Both the position numbers and the translations under genes were made by a program. Below are positions 52,802 to 60,187 of a stretch of DNA of 64,000 nucleotides, one piece after another; position 1 is the stretch's first letter, and each line of letters begins with the position of its first letter. The notes beneath the pieces were generated by a model. That model did no database searches. It saw nothing but the letters and a program-made list of their open reading frames with translations, and had not been told where the DNA came from. Origin of the DNA: Faecalicatena orotica (GTDB lineage: Bacteria > Bacillota > Clostridia > Lachnospirales > Lachnospiraceae); NCBI RefSeq assembly GCF_003149245.1, contig NZ_QGDL01000009.1, positions 1 through 64,000 on the forward strand, in the 5' to 3' direction.

Positions 52802-54043
52802 ATGTTCAAAAAGTATTTAGCAGTTATGCTTGCCGGAACGATGCTGGTGAGTACCTTATGTCTCACAGGATGCGGAAACAGCGGCTCAGACTCAAAGGAT
52901 GACAAGAAAGCTTCATCGGAGGATTCTTCTTCAGGCGGGGACAATCTGGCAGAATCAAAGGAATTGCTGCAGAAAGCAATCGATGACATTCAGACGACGG
53001 ACAACCACCAGATGATGGCGGAAGGAACAACTTTCGACGTACCGGAAGCAGAAGGTGATGCAGAAGCACTGGAAAAACTGGATGATTCCGACATGAACAA
53101 GTGGCATTATTATGAATATCTGGACTGGGATTCAGAAGCTGACTCAAGATTCCCGGAATCTCCGGCTGACGGACAGAAGGGCAAACACGTAATCCTGATC
53201 GTACATGGCGCCCATGCATGGACAACATGTTATCAGGAAGCTTTTGAGGAAGCTTGTGAAGCAGTTGGAATGACTTGTGACGTATATGATCCGAACTGGG
53301 ACCAGTCCACGCAGGACGGATATATTGACCAGGCTATCAATGAGCAGCCGGATGCTATCGTAGTTATTCCTGTAAGTGCTGACCATGCGGGACAGCAGTT
53401 CAAGAAGATCACAAAAGCCGGTATTCCTGCATTCTGCAGCAATACACTTCCGGAAGCTGACGCAATGAACAACATCTTAGCTTACACAGGACCGAACGAC
53501 TGGTACCAGATGAGAAACCTTGCAAGCAAGCTTGGTGAGGAACTCGGAGGAAAGGGCGGCGTTGCCTACATCACACATAATGTAGGAACATCACCATATT
53601 ATGCACGTACATTCGGACCAATGTCCACATTAGCAGAAGAATATCCTGACATCAAATCTCTTGACGTACAGTCACCGGGATTCGAAGCTTCTGCTGTAAA
53701 ACAGGTTGTTTCAGACTGGATCACAAAATATGGAAAAGATCTGAATGCAATCGTTCTCGCAGATGATTCTGACCAGGCAATAGGAGCAACAGAGGCCTGC
53801 AAGGCAGCAGGGCGTGAAGATATCCTGATCGTGGCAGCAGGTATGTCCAAACAGGGTGCAGAGCTCATCCAGAGCGGCGAACTGAAATATGCAAGCTACC
53901 AGTCATGTCAGGCAGATGCAGGTCTGGCAGTAAGAACAGTATCCGAGTACTTTAACGGTGAAGATATCGAAAGAGTATCTTATATCGGAACAGACATCAT
54001 CGGAGCTGACAATGTAGAAGAGTACCTTCCTTGCCAGTGGTAG
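52802..54043 (+). CDS. Sugar ABC transporter substrate-binding lipoprotein (RbsB type)
   Basis: This 413-residue lipoprotein has a signal peptide and lipobox (LCLTGC, Cys about residue 23). An acidic, Ser/Asp-rich linker of about 100 residues follows, then a Peripla_BP_4 domain (HVILIVHGAHAWTTCYQEAF opening; QDGYIDQAINEQPDAIVVIP). The ending LASYQSCQADAGLAV-type segment is usual. The linker is longer than in RbsB. The start at 52802 follows AGGAGGAAAG. A hairpin at 54078 follows the gene and may raise its mRNA level over that of the downstream genes. Confidence 0.9.
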   Translation: MFKKYLAVMLAGTMLVSTLCLTGCGNSGSDSKDDKKASSEDSSSGGDNLAESKELLQKAIDDIQTTDNHQMMAEGTTFDVPEAEGDAEALEKLDDSDMNKWHYYEYLDWDSEADSRFPESPADGQKGKHVILIVHGAHAWTTCYQEAFEEACEAVGMTCDVYDPNWDQSTQDGYIDQAINEQPDAIVVIPVSADHAGQQFKKITKAGIPAFCSNTLPEADAMNNILAYTGPNDWYQMRNLASKLGEELGGKGGVAYITHNVGTSPYYARTFGPMSTLAEEYPDIKSLDVQSPGFEASAVKQVVSDWITKYGKDLNAIVLADDSDQAIGATEACKAAGREDILIVAAGMSKQGAELIQSGELKYASYQSCQADAGLAVRTVSEYFNGEDIERVSYIGTDIIGADNVEEYLPCQW

Positions 54044-54077
54044 GCAATTGAGCGAAGCAGCATAAAAAGAATGGGCG

Positions 54078-54113
54078 GACGGGCGGAGGCCGGCAGTAAA
54101 GCTTCCGCCTGTC
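54078..54113 (+). other. 3' hairpin after the binding-protein gene
   Basis: GACGGGCGGA and TCCGCCTGTC form a 10-bp stem with one GU pair. There is no clean T-run (TTGTAAAA follows). This resembles stem-loops that stabilise binding-protein mRNA or attenuate downstream genes. Confidence 0.55.
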
Positions 54114-54132
54114 TTGTAAAAAGGAGAGACAG

Positions 54133-55170
54133 ATGAACAGTAAAGAACGTTTTTTGGCAACGGTTGAGAGGAAACCGGTAGACCGCCCCGCAGCATGGCT
54201 CGGTATGCCGGATATCTATGCACAGCCGGCATTATTTGAGTACTATGGTGTTAAGAATATGCATGAGTTAAAACTGGCGGTAGGGGATGATTTCTATGCG
54301 GTGGAAGTTCCATATCAATCACCGACGGCAAGTGCCATTTATGCTGCATTTGACTGGTATATGGACGGAAATGTGGATGCAGAAGACCGCACGCTGACCG
54401 CTGACGGATGCTTTAAAGATGCGGAGGAGCTGGAAGATCTGGATTTCTTTAAATGGCCGGACCCGGCGGAATATATTGACGTCGAAGAGTGCAGACGCCG
54501 TGTAGAGGCAGCTCCCGACGATAAAGTGACTTTAGGCATGTTATGGTCTGCACATTTTCAGGATACGTGCGCGGCTTTCGGTATGGAGACAGCCTTAATG
54601 AACATGATTGCAAATCCGGAGATTTACGAGGCTGTTGACGAGAAGATCATGGATTTCTACCTGAAAGCAAATAAAATTTTCTTTGAAGCCACAAAGGGCA
54701 GACTGGACGCCGTACTGATCGGCAACGACATGGGAAGCCAGAGGGGGCTGATGCTTTCTCCGGACATGGTCCGCCGTTTCATTATCCCGGGCTGTAAACG
54801 ACTGGTGGAACAGGCACACAGTTATGGTGTAAAAGTAATCTATCACTCCTGCGGATCAATCGCCGATATTATTCCGGACCTGATTGAAGCAGGCGTGGAT
54901 ATCGTACATCCGATTCAGGCACTGGCTGCAGGCATGGAACCGGAAAGCCTGAAAGAAAAATTCGGTGACAAAGTATCCTTCTGCGGAGGCGTAGATACAC
55001 AGGACCTGCTGGTAAACGGAAGCCCGGAGGATGTGCGTAACAAAGTAAAAGAACTGCGTACCATATTCCCGACAGGACTGATTATATCCCCAAGCCATGA
55101 GGCAGTTATGCCGGACGTTCCTCCTGCAAACATCCATGCATTATTTGAAGAAGCACAAAAAGTATATTAG
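54133..55170 (+). CDS. UroD-superfamily methyltransferase-like protein, third copy
   Basis: This 345-residue protein opens MNSKERFLATVERKPVDRPA, parallel to the 47241 protein, and has VIYHSCGSIADIIPDLIEAG (HxC zinc pair) and VSFCGGVDTQDLLVNGSPEDV. The C-terminal IISPSHEAVMPDVPPANI matches SPSH variants of the branch. It is related to but clearly distinct from the 47241 protein, so the two may act in sequence or on different compounds. It shares an operon with the RbsABC-type importer and ends 11 bp before rhaM. Confidence 0.82.
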   Translation: MNSKERFLATVERKPVDRPAAWLGMPDIYAQPALFEYYGVKNMHELKLAVGDDFYAVEVPYQSPTASAIYAAFDWYMDGNVDAEDRTLTADGCFKDAEELEDLDFFKWPDPAEYIDVEECRRRVEAAPDDKVTLGMLWSAHFQDTCAAFGMETALMNMIANPEIYEAVDEKIMDFYLKANKIFFEATKGRLDAVLIGNDMGSQRGLMLSPDMVRRFIIPGCKRLVEQAHSYGVKVIYHSCGSIADIIPDLIEAGVDIVHPIQALAAGMEPESLKEKFGDKVSFCGGVDTQDLLVNGSPEDVRNKVKELRTIFPTGLIISPSHEAVMPDVPPANIHALFEEAQKVY

Positions 55171-55181
55171 GAGGTGCAGCA

Positions 55182-55505
55182 ATGCAGAGATATGGTTCCA
55201 TAATTGGAGTGAAAAAAGAAAAATTAGATGAATACAAATATCATCATGCAAATATATGGCCCGAGATCAACGCCATGATCAAAGAGTGTAACCTGTCGAA
55301 CTATTCCATTTATAACTTTGGTGAATTATTGTTCTCCTATTATGAGTATACCGGCGACGATTATGAGGCAGACATGGCAAAAATGGCCGCAGACCCTAAG
55401 ACACAGGAATGGTGGGATCTGGTGATGCCTTTCCAGCAGCCGCTTGACGGAAGAAAAGAAGGCGAATGGTGGGCTGAGATGGAAGAGGTCTACCATCTGG
55501 ATTAA
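55182..55505 (+). CDS. rhaM: L-rhamnose mutarotase family protein
   Basis: This 107-residue protein matches the RhaM/YiiL family: MQRYGSIIGVKKEKLDEYKY at the N-terminus, HHANIWPEINAMIKE with the active-site histidine and glutamate, LFSYYEYTGDDYEADM, and WWDLVMPFQQPLDGR. It interconverts the anomers of L-rhamnose or a similar deoxy sugar. No rhaA, rhaB or rhaD is nearby. The family call is firm; the substrate could be a modified rhamnose or another sugar handled by this island. It is the last gene of the operon, before a terminator. Confidence 0.85.
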   Translation: MQRYGSIIGVKKEKLDEYKYHHANIWPEINAMIKECNLSNYSIYNFGELLFSYYEYTGDDYEADMAKMAADPKTQEWWDLVMPFQQPLDGRKEGEWWAEMEEVYHLD

Positions 55506-55560
55506 TTCATGCCTGCATTATAAATATGTATACGAAGACAGCCTTAAGAATCAGGAATAG

Positions 55561-55640
55561 AAATATCTGACAATCAGACAGAACTGTCTGCCCGGAAACC
55601 GGCAGCAGAAACTGTCAGAATGTCAGATATTTTTGCTTTT
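55561..55640 (+). terminator. Branched terminator after rhaM
   Basis: The outer 12-bp stem AAATATCTGACA / TGTCAGATATTT encloses CAGACA/TGTCTG and GCCGG/CCGGC-type small hairpins and runs into TTTTGCTTTT. The branched form is unusual for a simple terminator. Confidence 0.7.
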
Positions 55641-55728
55641 AATTAAAAAGAATACACACTTTATTCTTTGATTAGAGCTAAATAAAAAGATAATTAGTCA
55701 AAAATATATAAAAAAACTAAAAATAGTG

Positions 55729-55757
55729 TTGACAAAATGGGAAACGTGTAGTATTCT
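55729..55757 (+). promoter_or_regulatory. Strong promoter in a gene-free region
   Basis: TTGACA (55729-55734) and TATTCT (55752-55757) with a 17-base spacer would start a transcript near 55764. The next gene start is about 500 bases on. Confidence 0.75.
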
Positions 55758-55763
55758 TAATAC

Positions 55764-56130
55764 AAGAAATAAAACAAATGAACAATCACTTAAAAAGAAA
55801 AAGTAATCTCATAAGAGAGAGGAAAATTCTTCGTAAATGAAAGTTCAGAATGTTTTAGGAACTGGACAAAAGTAAATGATTAGAACGGAAAGATGGAGAA
55901 ATTATCATAATGACGAGAAAGTTATGAGAGAAGTAAAATCCATCGTAAAAAGAAAATCATCGAACAAGTCCGGTAAAGTTTAAGAAGAGGAGGTACGGAC
56001 CACCAGCAAATTAAAGTTTTAAACCAAACCGCTATCAACAAAATTGGTAGAGAAAGAGGTAAAAAAAGAATGATAGAAATATCAGTGTGAAGATGGGTGT
56101 TAATCATAATTAGATTGGCATCCATCTTTA
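55764..56130 (+). ncRNA. Candidate long non-coding RNA, 55764-56130
   Basis: The 755-bp gap before the WYL gene has no convincing ORF, but it has a strong promoter and two terminator-like hairpins. AGATGGGTG/CATCCATCT (56091-56127) is followed by TTTACTTTG; AAAATAGCTTT/AAAGCTATTTT (56145-56182) comes next. The predicted RNA of about 370 nt is rich in A and G and lacks long open frames on the plus strand; a 67-codon hydrophobic frame on the minus strand has no ribosome site. A perfect AGGAGG near 55988 is not followed by a start codon at proper spacing. No known RNA family was recognised. Confidence 0.4.
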
Positions 56131-56144
56131 CTTTGTGTGGATAT

Positions 56145-56182
56145 AAAATAGCTTTGCGGAAAGTGACCCGAAAAGCTATTTT
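56145..56182 (+). terminator. Hairpin before the WYL gene
   Basis: An 11-bp perfect stem AAAATAGCTTT / AAAGCTATTTT with a 16-base loop is followed by GTGTTGTATATTT. It is a likely second terminator for the RNA upstream. Confidence 0.6.
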
Positions 56183-56261
56183 GTGTTGTATATTTCTGCA
56201 AAAATTGTTAAAATAAGAAAGATGTGGGGAGAAATCAGAACATGTTGCAGGGGAGATGAGT

Positions 56262-57257
56262 ATGGCAAGATCAAGTAACCAGAAGGAAAAGATCCTGTTT
56301 CTTATGAGGCTGTTCCACGAGGAAACAGATGCGATGCATCCTCTTTCCAGAAAGCAGCTTGAAGAGAAGCTGTTGGAATATGGAATTCAGGCAGAACGGA
56401 AAAGTCTGTATAATGATATTGAGACGCTGAAAAAGTTCGGGATGGATATCGCTTACCGGAAAGAGCGGCCTGAAGGATATTTTCTTCAAAGCCATGAATT
56501 CGAACTGGCGGAGCTGAAATTACTGGTGGACGCGGTTCAGTCTTCCAGATTTATTACAGAGAGCAAGTCGAACAGCCTGATCCGTAAGATCGAGAGTATG
56601 GCAAGCAAGTATGAAGCAAAGCAGCTTCAGCGTCAGGTTGTTGTTGCGAACAGAATCAAGGCGATGAATGAAAGCATTTATTATAATATAGATAAGATTT
56701 ATGCGTCTATTGCTTCAAACCAGCAGATTCTGTTCCGGTATTTCGAATGGACGATCGAGAAGACAACCAGGCTCAAGAAGGGCGGGGAGCCATATCAGGT
56801 CAGTCCTTGGGCGCTTACATGGGACGATGAGAATTATTATCTGATCGGGTATGATGTAGATGCCGGAATCCTGAAGCACTTCAGGGTGGATAAGATGCTT
56901 GATATTGAAACATTGGGAGAACCAAGGGTCGGGAAGGAAGAGTTTGGAAGATTCGACCTGGCACACTATACGAAAAAAACATTTGGTATGTTTGGCGGGG
57001 AGGAAGAGACCTTACGTATCAGATTTCATAATAAATACATAGGCGTTGTCATAGACAGGTTTGGGAAGGATGTATCTGTCAGGCCGGACGGGGAGGAGAG
57101 TTTCACGGCACGCGTGGATGTGGCTGTCAGTGGACAGTTTTTCGGCTGGCTGACCGGGCTGGGGAAGGATGTCAGAATTCTTTCTCCGGTGTACGTGGCG
57201 GATATGTATCTGGATTTCTTAAAGGAGATCACCGGGGCATATGACAGCGGGGAGTAA
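56262..57257 (+). CDS. WYL-domain transcriptional regulator
   Basis: This 331-residue protein has an N-terminal HTH of the HTH_11/DeoR kind (KEKILFLMRLFHEETDAMHP, RKQLEEKLLEYGIQAERKSL) and a WYL sensor domain from about residue 140 (QVSPWALTWDDENYYLIGYD; HFRVDKM). WYL regulators bind nucleic acids or nucleotides and often control stress or phage-defence genes. No defence gene is next to it. The start at 56262 gives a GGGGAG site at seven bases; the ATG at 56256 is too close. The gene downstream is the acidic-tailed membrane protein. Confidence 0.85.
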   Translation: MARSSNQKEKILFLMRLFHEETDAMHPLSRKQLEEKLLEYGIQAERKSLYNDIETLKKFGMDIAYRKERPEGYFLQSHEFELAELKLLVDAVQSSRFITESKSNSLIRKIESMASKYEAKQLQRQVVVANRIKAMNESIYYNIDKIYASIASNQQILFRYFEWTIEKTTRLKKGGEPYQVSPWALTWDDENYYLIGYDVDAGILKHFRVDKMLDIETLGEPRVGKEEFGRFDLAHYTKKTFGMFGGEEETLRIRFHNKYIGVVIDRFGKDVSVRPDGEESFTARVDVAVSGQFFGWLTGLGKDVRILSPVYVADMYLDFLKEITGAYDSGE

Positions 57258-57291
57258 CTGTAAATAATTTTAAGGGACAAAGGTGAACAAG

Positions 57292-58197
57292 ATGATAATG
57301 AATATGGATTACATTTTAGGACAGGTGCAGGGGTACCTTGATACAGGTATGGCTGTGTTGACGGATAAGGGGAGAGGATTGGGTCAGGCGGATCTTATCA
57401 CATTGATTGTGGTGGCTGCCACCGGCCTTCTGTTTTGCTTCTTCGGACTGAAGATGGTGCGGTTCTGGGCAGCGGTTCTCGGACTGGCCGTCGGTTTTTC
57501 AGGCGGGGCGTATCTGGCTTCTTATTTCGGACTGGACGGCTACATCCCACTAATTATCGGTGCGGCGGCAGGTCTGATCCTCGCAGGGCTTTGTGCGGGA
57601 TTCTTTCTGGCAGGGGCATTTTTTGTCATGTGGATTCTGGGTACGGCAGGCAGTGCATGCATTTTACAGCCGAAGGACTGGCAGTTTATGCTGGTCTGTG
57701 CAGCAATCGGGCTGGTCATCGGATTAATTACCCTGAAATTCGCGGGGCCGGTTACGATGCTGGTTACCGGTATTTGTGGTGGTTTTGCCGCAGGACAGGC
57801 AATTTACATCCTGCTTCCTTTGAAGAACCGGATTATAAATATCGCGGTCATCGCAGTGCTTGCGATTCTCGGCATTATTGTACAATTTCTTTTGGAATCA
57901 AAGAAGCGCAAAAAGCAGCATCTAAAGAAAGCTGAGGAGATTAGAAATACACAATCTGTTGCCAATGAAGTGGACAAGGCCCGTGCAATGGTGGACAATC
58001 TGGATCAGGAGGCACCAGTTATGGAGGCTGGCCCTGACGACATTGGTGAGGAGCCGGAGGATGAAGATGAGGCGTATTCCGGTATGGATTTCGATGACAT
58101 CGATGAGGATATTGACGAAGAATTTCTGGAAGATGATGAAGAATTCGAAGACGATGACGACATCCAGATTTTCAGTCTGGATGATGATGAAAAATAA
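57292..58197 (+). CDS. Polytopic membrane protein with long acidic tail (DUF4203/TMEM198-like)
   Basis: This 301-residue protein has about seven helices in residues 30-205, rich in Gly and Ala (LLFCFFGLKMVRFWAAVLGL and similar), reminiscent of the DUF4203/TMEM198 membrane fold. A basic KKRKKQHLKK stretch follows the last helix. The C-terminal 75 residues are strongly acidic, about half Asp/Glu. No function is known. I chose ATG 57292, seven bases after AAAGGTG; a GTG nine bases earlier lies within the site. It follows the WYL gene by 34 bp and may be regulated by it. Confidence 0.72.
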   Translation: MIMNMDYILGQVQGYLDTGMAVLTDKGRGLGQADLITLIVVAATGLLFCFFGLKMVRFWAAVLGLAVGFSGGAYLASYFGLDGYIPLIIGAAAGLILAGLCAGFFLAGAFFVMWILGTAGSACILQPKDWQFMLVCAAIGLVIGLITLKFAGPVTMLVTGICGGFAAGQAIYILLPLKNRIINIAVIAVLAILGIIVQFLLESKKRKKQHLKKAEEIRNTQSVANEVDKARAMVDNLDQEAPVMEAGPDDIGEEPEDEDEAYSGMDFDDIDEDIDEEFLEDDEEFEDDDDIQIFSLDDDEK

Positions 58198-58302
58198 TCT
58201 GGATACAGTTTACAGTACGGAACAGGAAGAAGTTTATTGCCAGTCCCCCGGCAAAGTTGTATAATATATCTATAATCCAATTGAAGAAAAGGGGGCTTAC
58301 TT

Positions 58303-59133
58303 ATGAAGATTGATATGCATTGCCACGTGAAAGAAGGGTCTATTGACAGTAAAGTAAGCTTGGACGAATATATTACAATTCTAAAGAGCAAAGGTTTCCA
58401 GGGGATGGTGGTTACTGACCATAACACGTATAAGGGGTACCGCCACTGGAAGTATCACATGAAAGGGAAGGCCCATGAAGATTTTGTGGTGCTAAAGGGG
58501 ATCGAGTACGATACGAGAGATGCCGGACACATTCTGGTCATCATGCCTGAGGGCGTGAAGATGCGGCTTCTTGAGATGCGGGGGATGCCGGTATCTGTGC
58601 TGATTGACCTTGTCCACAGGAACGGCGGTGTATTAGGGCCGGCCCACCCGTGCGGAGAGAAGTATCTGAGCATCACGAATACGAAGAAGTTTTATACGAA
58701 CCCGGAGATCATGAAGCGCTTTGATTTCGTCGAGGCTTATAACTGCTGTGAGTCTGCCGCATCCAATGCGGGAGCGATGAAGCTTGCACAGAAGTATGGA
58801 AAGGTGACGATAGGGGGAAGTGATTCGCATAAGCCGGGCTGTGTGGGACGGGCCTATACGATCATACCGGAACCTGTGACCTGTGAGACCGAACTGATCT
58901 CCATGATCCATAAAAAGACGAAGTTTGAGACCGGAGGTACGTTATACGAGAAGACGACGAAGGACCGCATCGGCAAGGTCAATAAGATTCTCGTCTATTC
59001 CTTCTGGTTTTACAACAAAGGCGGCGAGCTGCTGAGAAGGCACGGAAGGAATGAGAAGATGGATGTCGAGAACCCGGTCGACCCGATTGATCCGATCGAA
59101 TTGTACTACACGGGGGACCCGAACCTGTTCTAA
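58303..59133 (+). CDS. PHP-domain phosphoesterase family protein
   Basis: This 276-residue protein has the PHP motifs MKIDMHCHVKEG (HxH), VVTDHNTYKG, GGVLGPAHPCGE and IGGSDSHKPG (DxH), which together bind up to three metal ions. Such proteins hydrolyse phosphoesters, including nucleotides or histidinol phosphate-type substrates. The C-terminal RIGKVNKILVYSFWFYNKGG is not part of the PHP core. It is a single gene after the membrane protein and convergent with the AraC gene at 59144, only 10 bases away. Confidence 0.82.
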   Translation: MKIDMHCHVKEGSIDSKVSLDEYITILKSKGFQGMVVTDHNTYKGYRHWKYHMKGKAHEDFVVLKGIEYDTRDAGHILVIMPEGVKMRLLEMRGMPVSVLIDLVHRNGGVLGPAHPCGEKYLSITNTKKFYTNPEIMKRFDFVEAYNCCESAASNAGAMKLAQKYGKVTIGGSDSHKPGCVGRAYTIIPEPVTCETELISMIHKKTKFETGGTLYEKTTKDRIGKVNKILVYSFWFYNKGGELLRRHGRNEKMDVENPVDPIDPIELYYTGDPNLF

Positions 59134-59143
59134 CCAGCCGCTG

Positions 59144-60022
59144 TCAGACAGATTTGCGGTACTGCATTGGTGTGAGGTGGTATTTACGTTTGAACAGCCG
59201 GTTAAAGTAGGACAGGTTGTCAAAGCCCGTGCGAGCTGCAATCTCAAGGACGGAGGCCCCTGTGGAGGCGAGCAGCCGCGCGGCCATCGTGAGGCGGTAG
59301 TCATTCAGGTATTCGATGAATCCTGTGCCCATATGGGTTTTGAAGAACTTCATGAAGTGGGATTTACTGTAGTATGTCAGTGCCGCCATATCATCGATAG
59401 TGATTGAATCGGCGTAGTGGTCTTCCACATATTTTAATATTGTTTTTAATTTCTTCAGAGATTTTGTCTTGATTTTCGGGACAGGGTCTCTGTTTTTTTG
59501 TGCCGAGATAAGAAAAAAGAAGAAGCGGAACAGCTCGGCTTTGACAGCAAGCTGATACCCTTCGGACTGCACCTCGCACAATTCATCGATATGACGGATA
59601 CAGCCTGCAATTTGCGGATAAATCTGGCAGGCGGGGGTGATGAAGGTCAGAGGGCTCTGCTCCTCATTCAAAAGGGGCAGGATAAACCGGTTCGCACACA
59701 GGTCATTTTCACCCGATATGAGCATCCCGGGCATGAACAGTATATTCTCGTATTCCATTTCACAGCCTGCCTTCTGATCGATCGAGTGGAGCTGGCCTGG
59801 GAGGATCAGGACGATGTCCCCGGCAGTGACCGTCTCGGAGTGCAGATCTGCGGAGACATAACCCTGCCCCTTTTTTATGACAATCAGTTCCAGCTCTTCG
59901 TGCCAGTGGAACGGGACCTGCGTGAAATCCAGCGGGATGGAGCAGAGATAGGTATTGTAGGGAAATTCAGATGATGTATGTGATTTGGTTTCATGATAGT
60001 TTTGGTATTCTTTGATATTCAT
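59144..60022 (-). CDS. AraC-family transcriptional regulator
   Basis: This 292-residue protein has a cupin domain (FHWHEELELIVIKKGQGYVS, VTAGDIVLILPGQLHSI) and an AraC HTH (MAALTYYSKSHFMKFFKTHM; AARTGFDNLSYFNRLFKRKY; HLTPMQYRKS). The cupin suggests a sugar ligand. It is divergent from glgP with a 165-bp intergenic region, so glgP or the maltodextrin ABC genes behind it may be its targets. Its end is convergent with the PHP gene. Confidence 0.87.
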   Translation of the reverse strand: MNIKEYQNYHETKSHTSSEFPYNTYLCSIPLDFTQVPFHWHEELELIVIKKGQGYVSADLHSETVTAGDIVLILPGQLHSIDQKAGCEMEYENILFMPGMLISGENDLCANRFILPLLNEEQSPLTFITPACQIYPQIAGCIRHIDELCEVQSEGYQLAVKAELFRFFFFLISAQKNRDPVPKIKTKSLKKLKTILKYVEDHYADSITIDDMAALTYYSKSHFMKFFKTHMGTGFIEYLNDYRLTMAARLLASTGASVLEIAARTGFDNLSYFNRLFKRKYHLTPMQYRKSV

Positions 60023-60187
60023 GGGAGGTCCTCATTTTCTGCAAAAAACTATTTTACGGATGCTGTTTTGCGATTAATATGATAGTATTGTACTATAAAT
60101 GAAGAGGATTTTGCAAGAAAATGAGATAGAAACATATTAAAATGCATACTATAGAAACTGTTTATATGCATTGAAAGGAGTAGTCTA

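Noticed and set aside
45725-55170. Heme biosynthesis uroporphyrinogen decarboxylase
   Set aside because: Three divergent copies, an HSCG zinc motif in two of them, the lack of other hem genes and the sugar-transport context all point to the methyltransferase branch.
55922-56125. A hydrophobic 67-codon minus-strand frame in the gene-free region
   Set aside because: There is no ribosome site or promoter on that strand; AT-rich sequence often gives hydrophobic chance frames.
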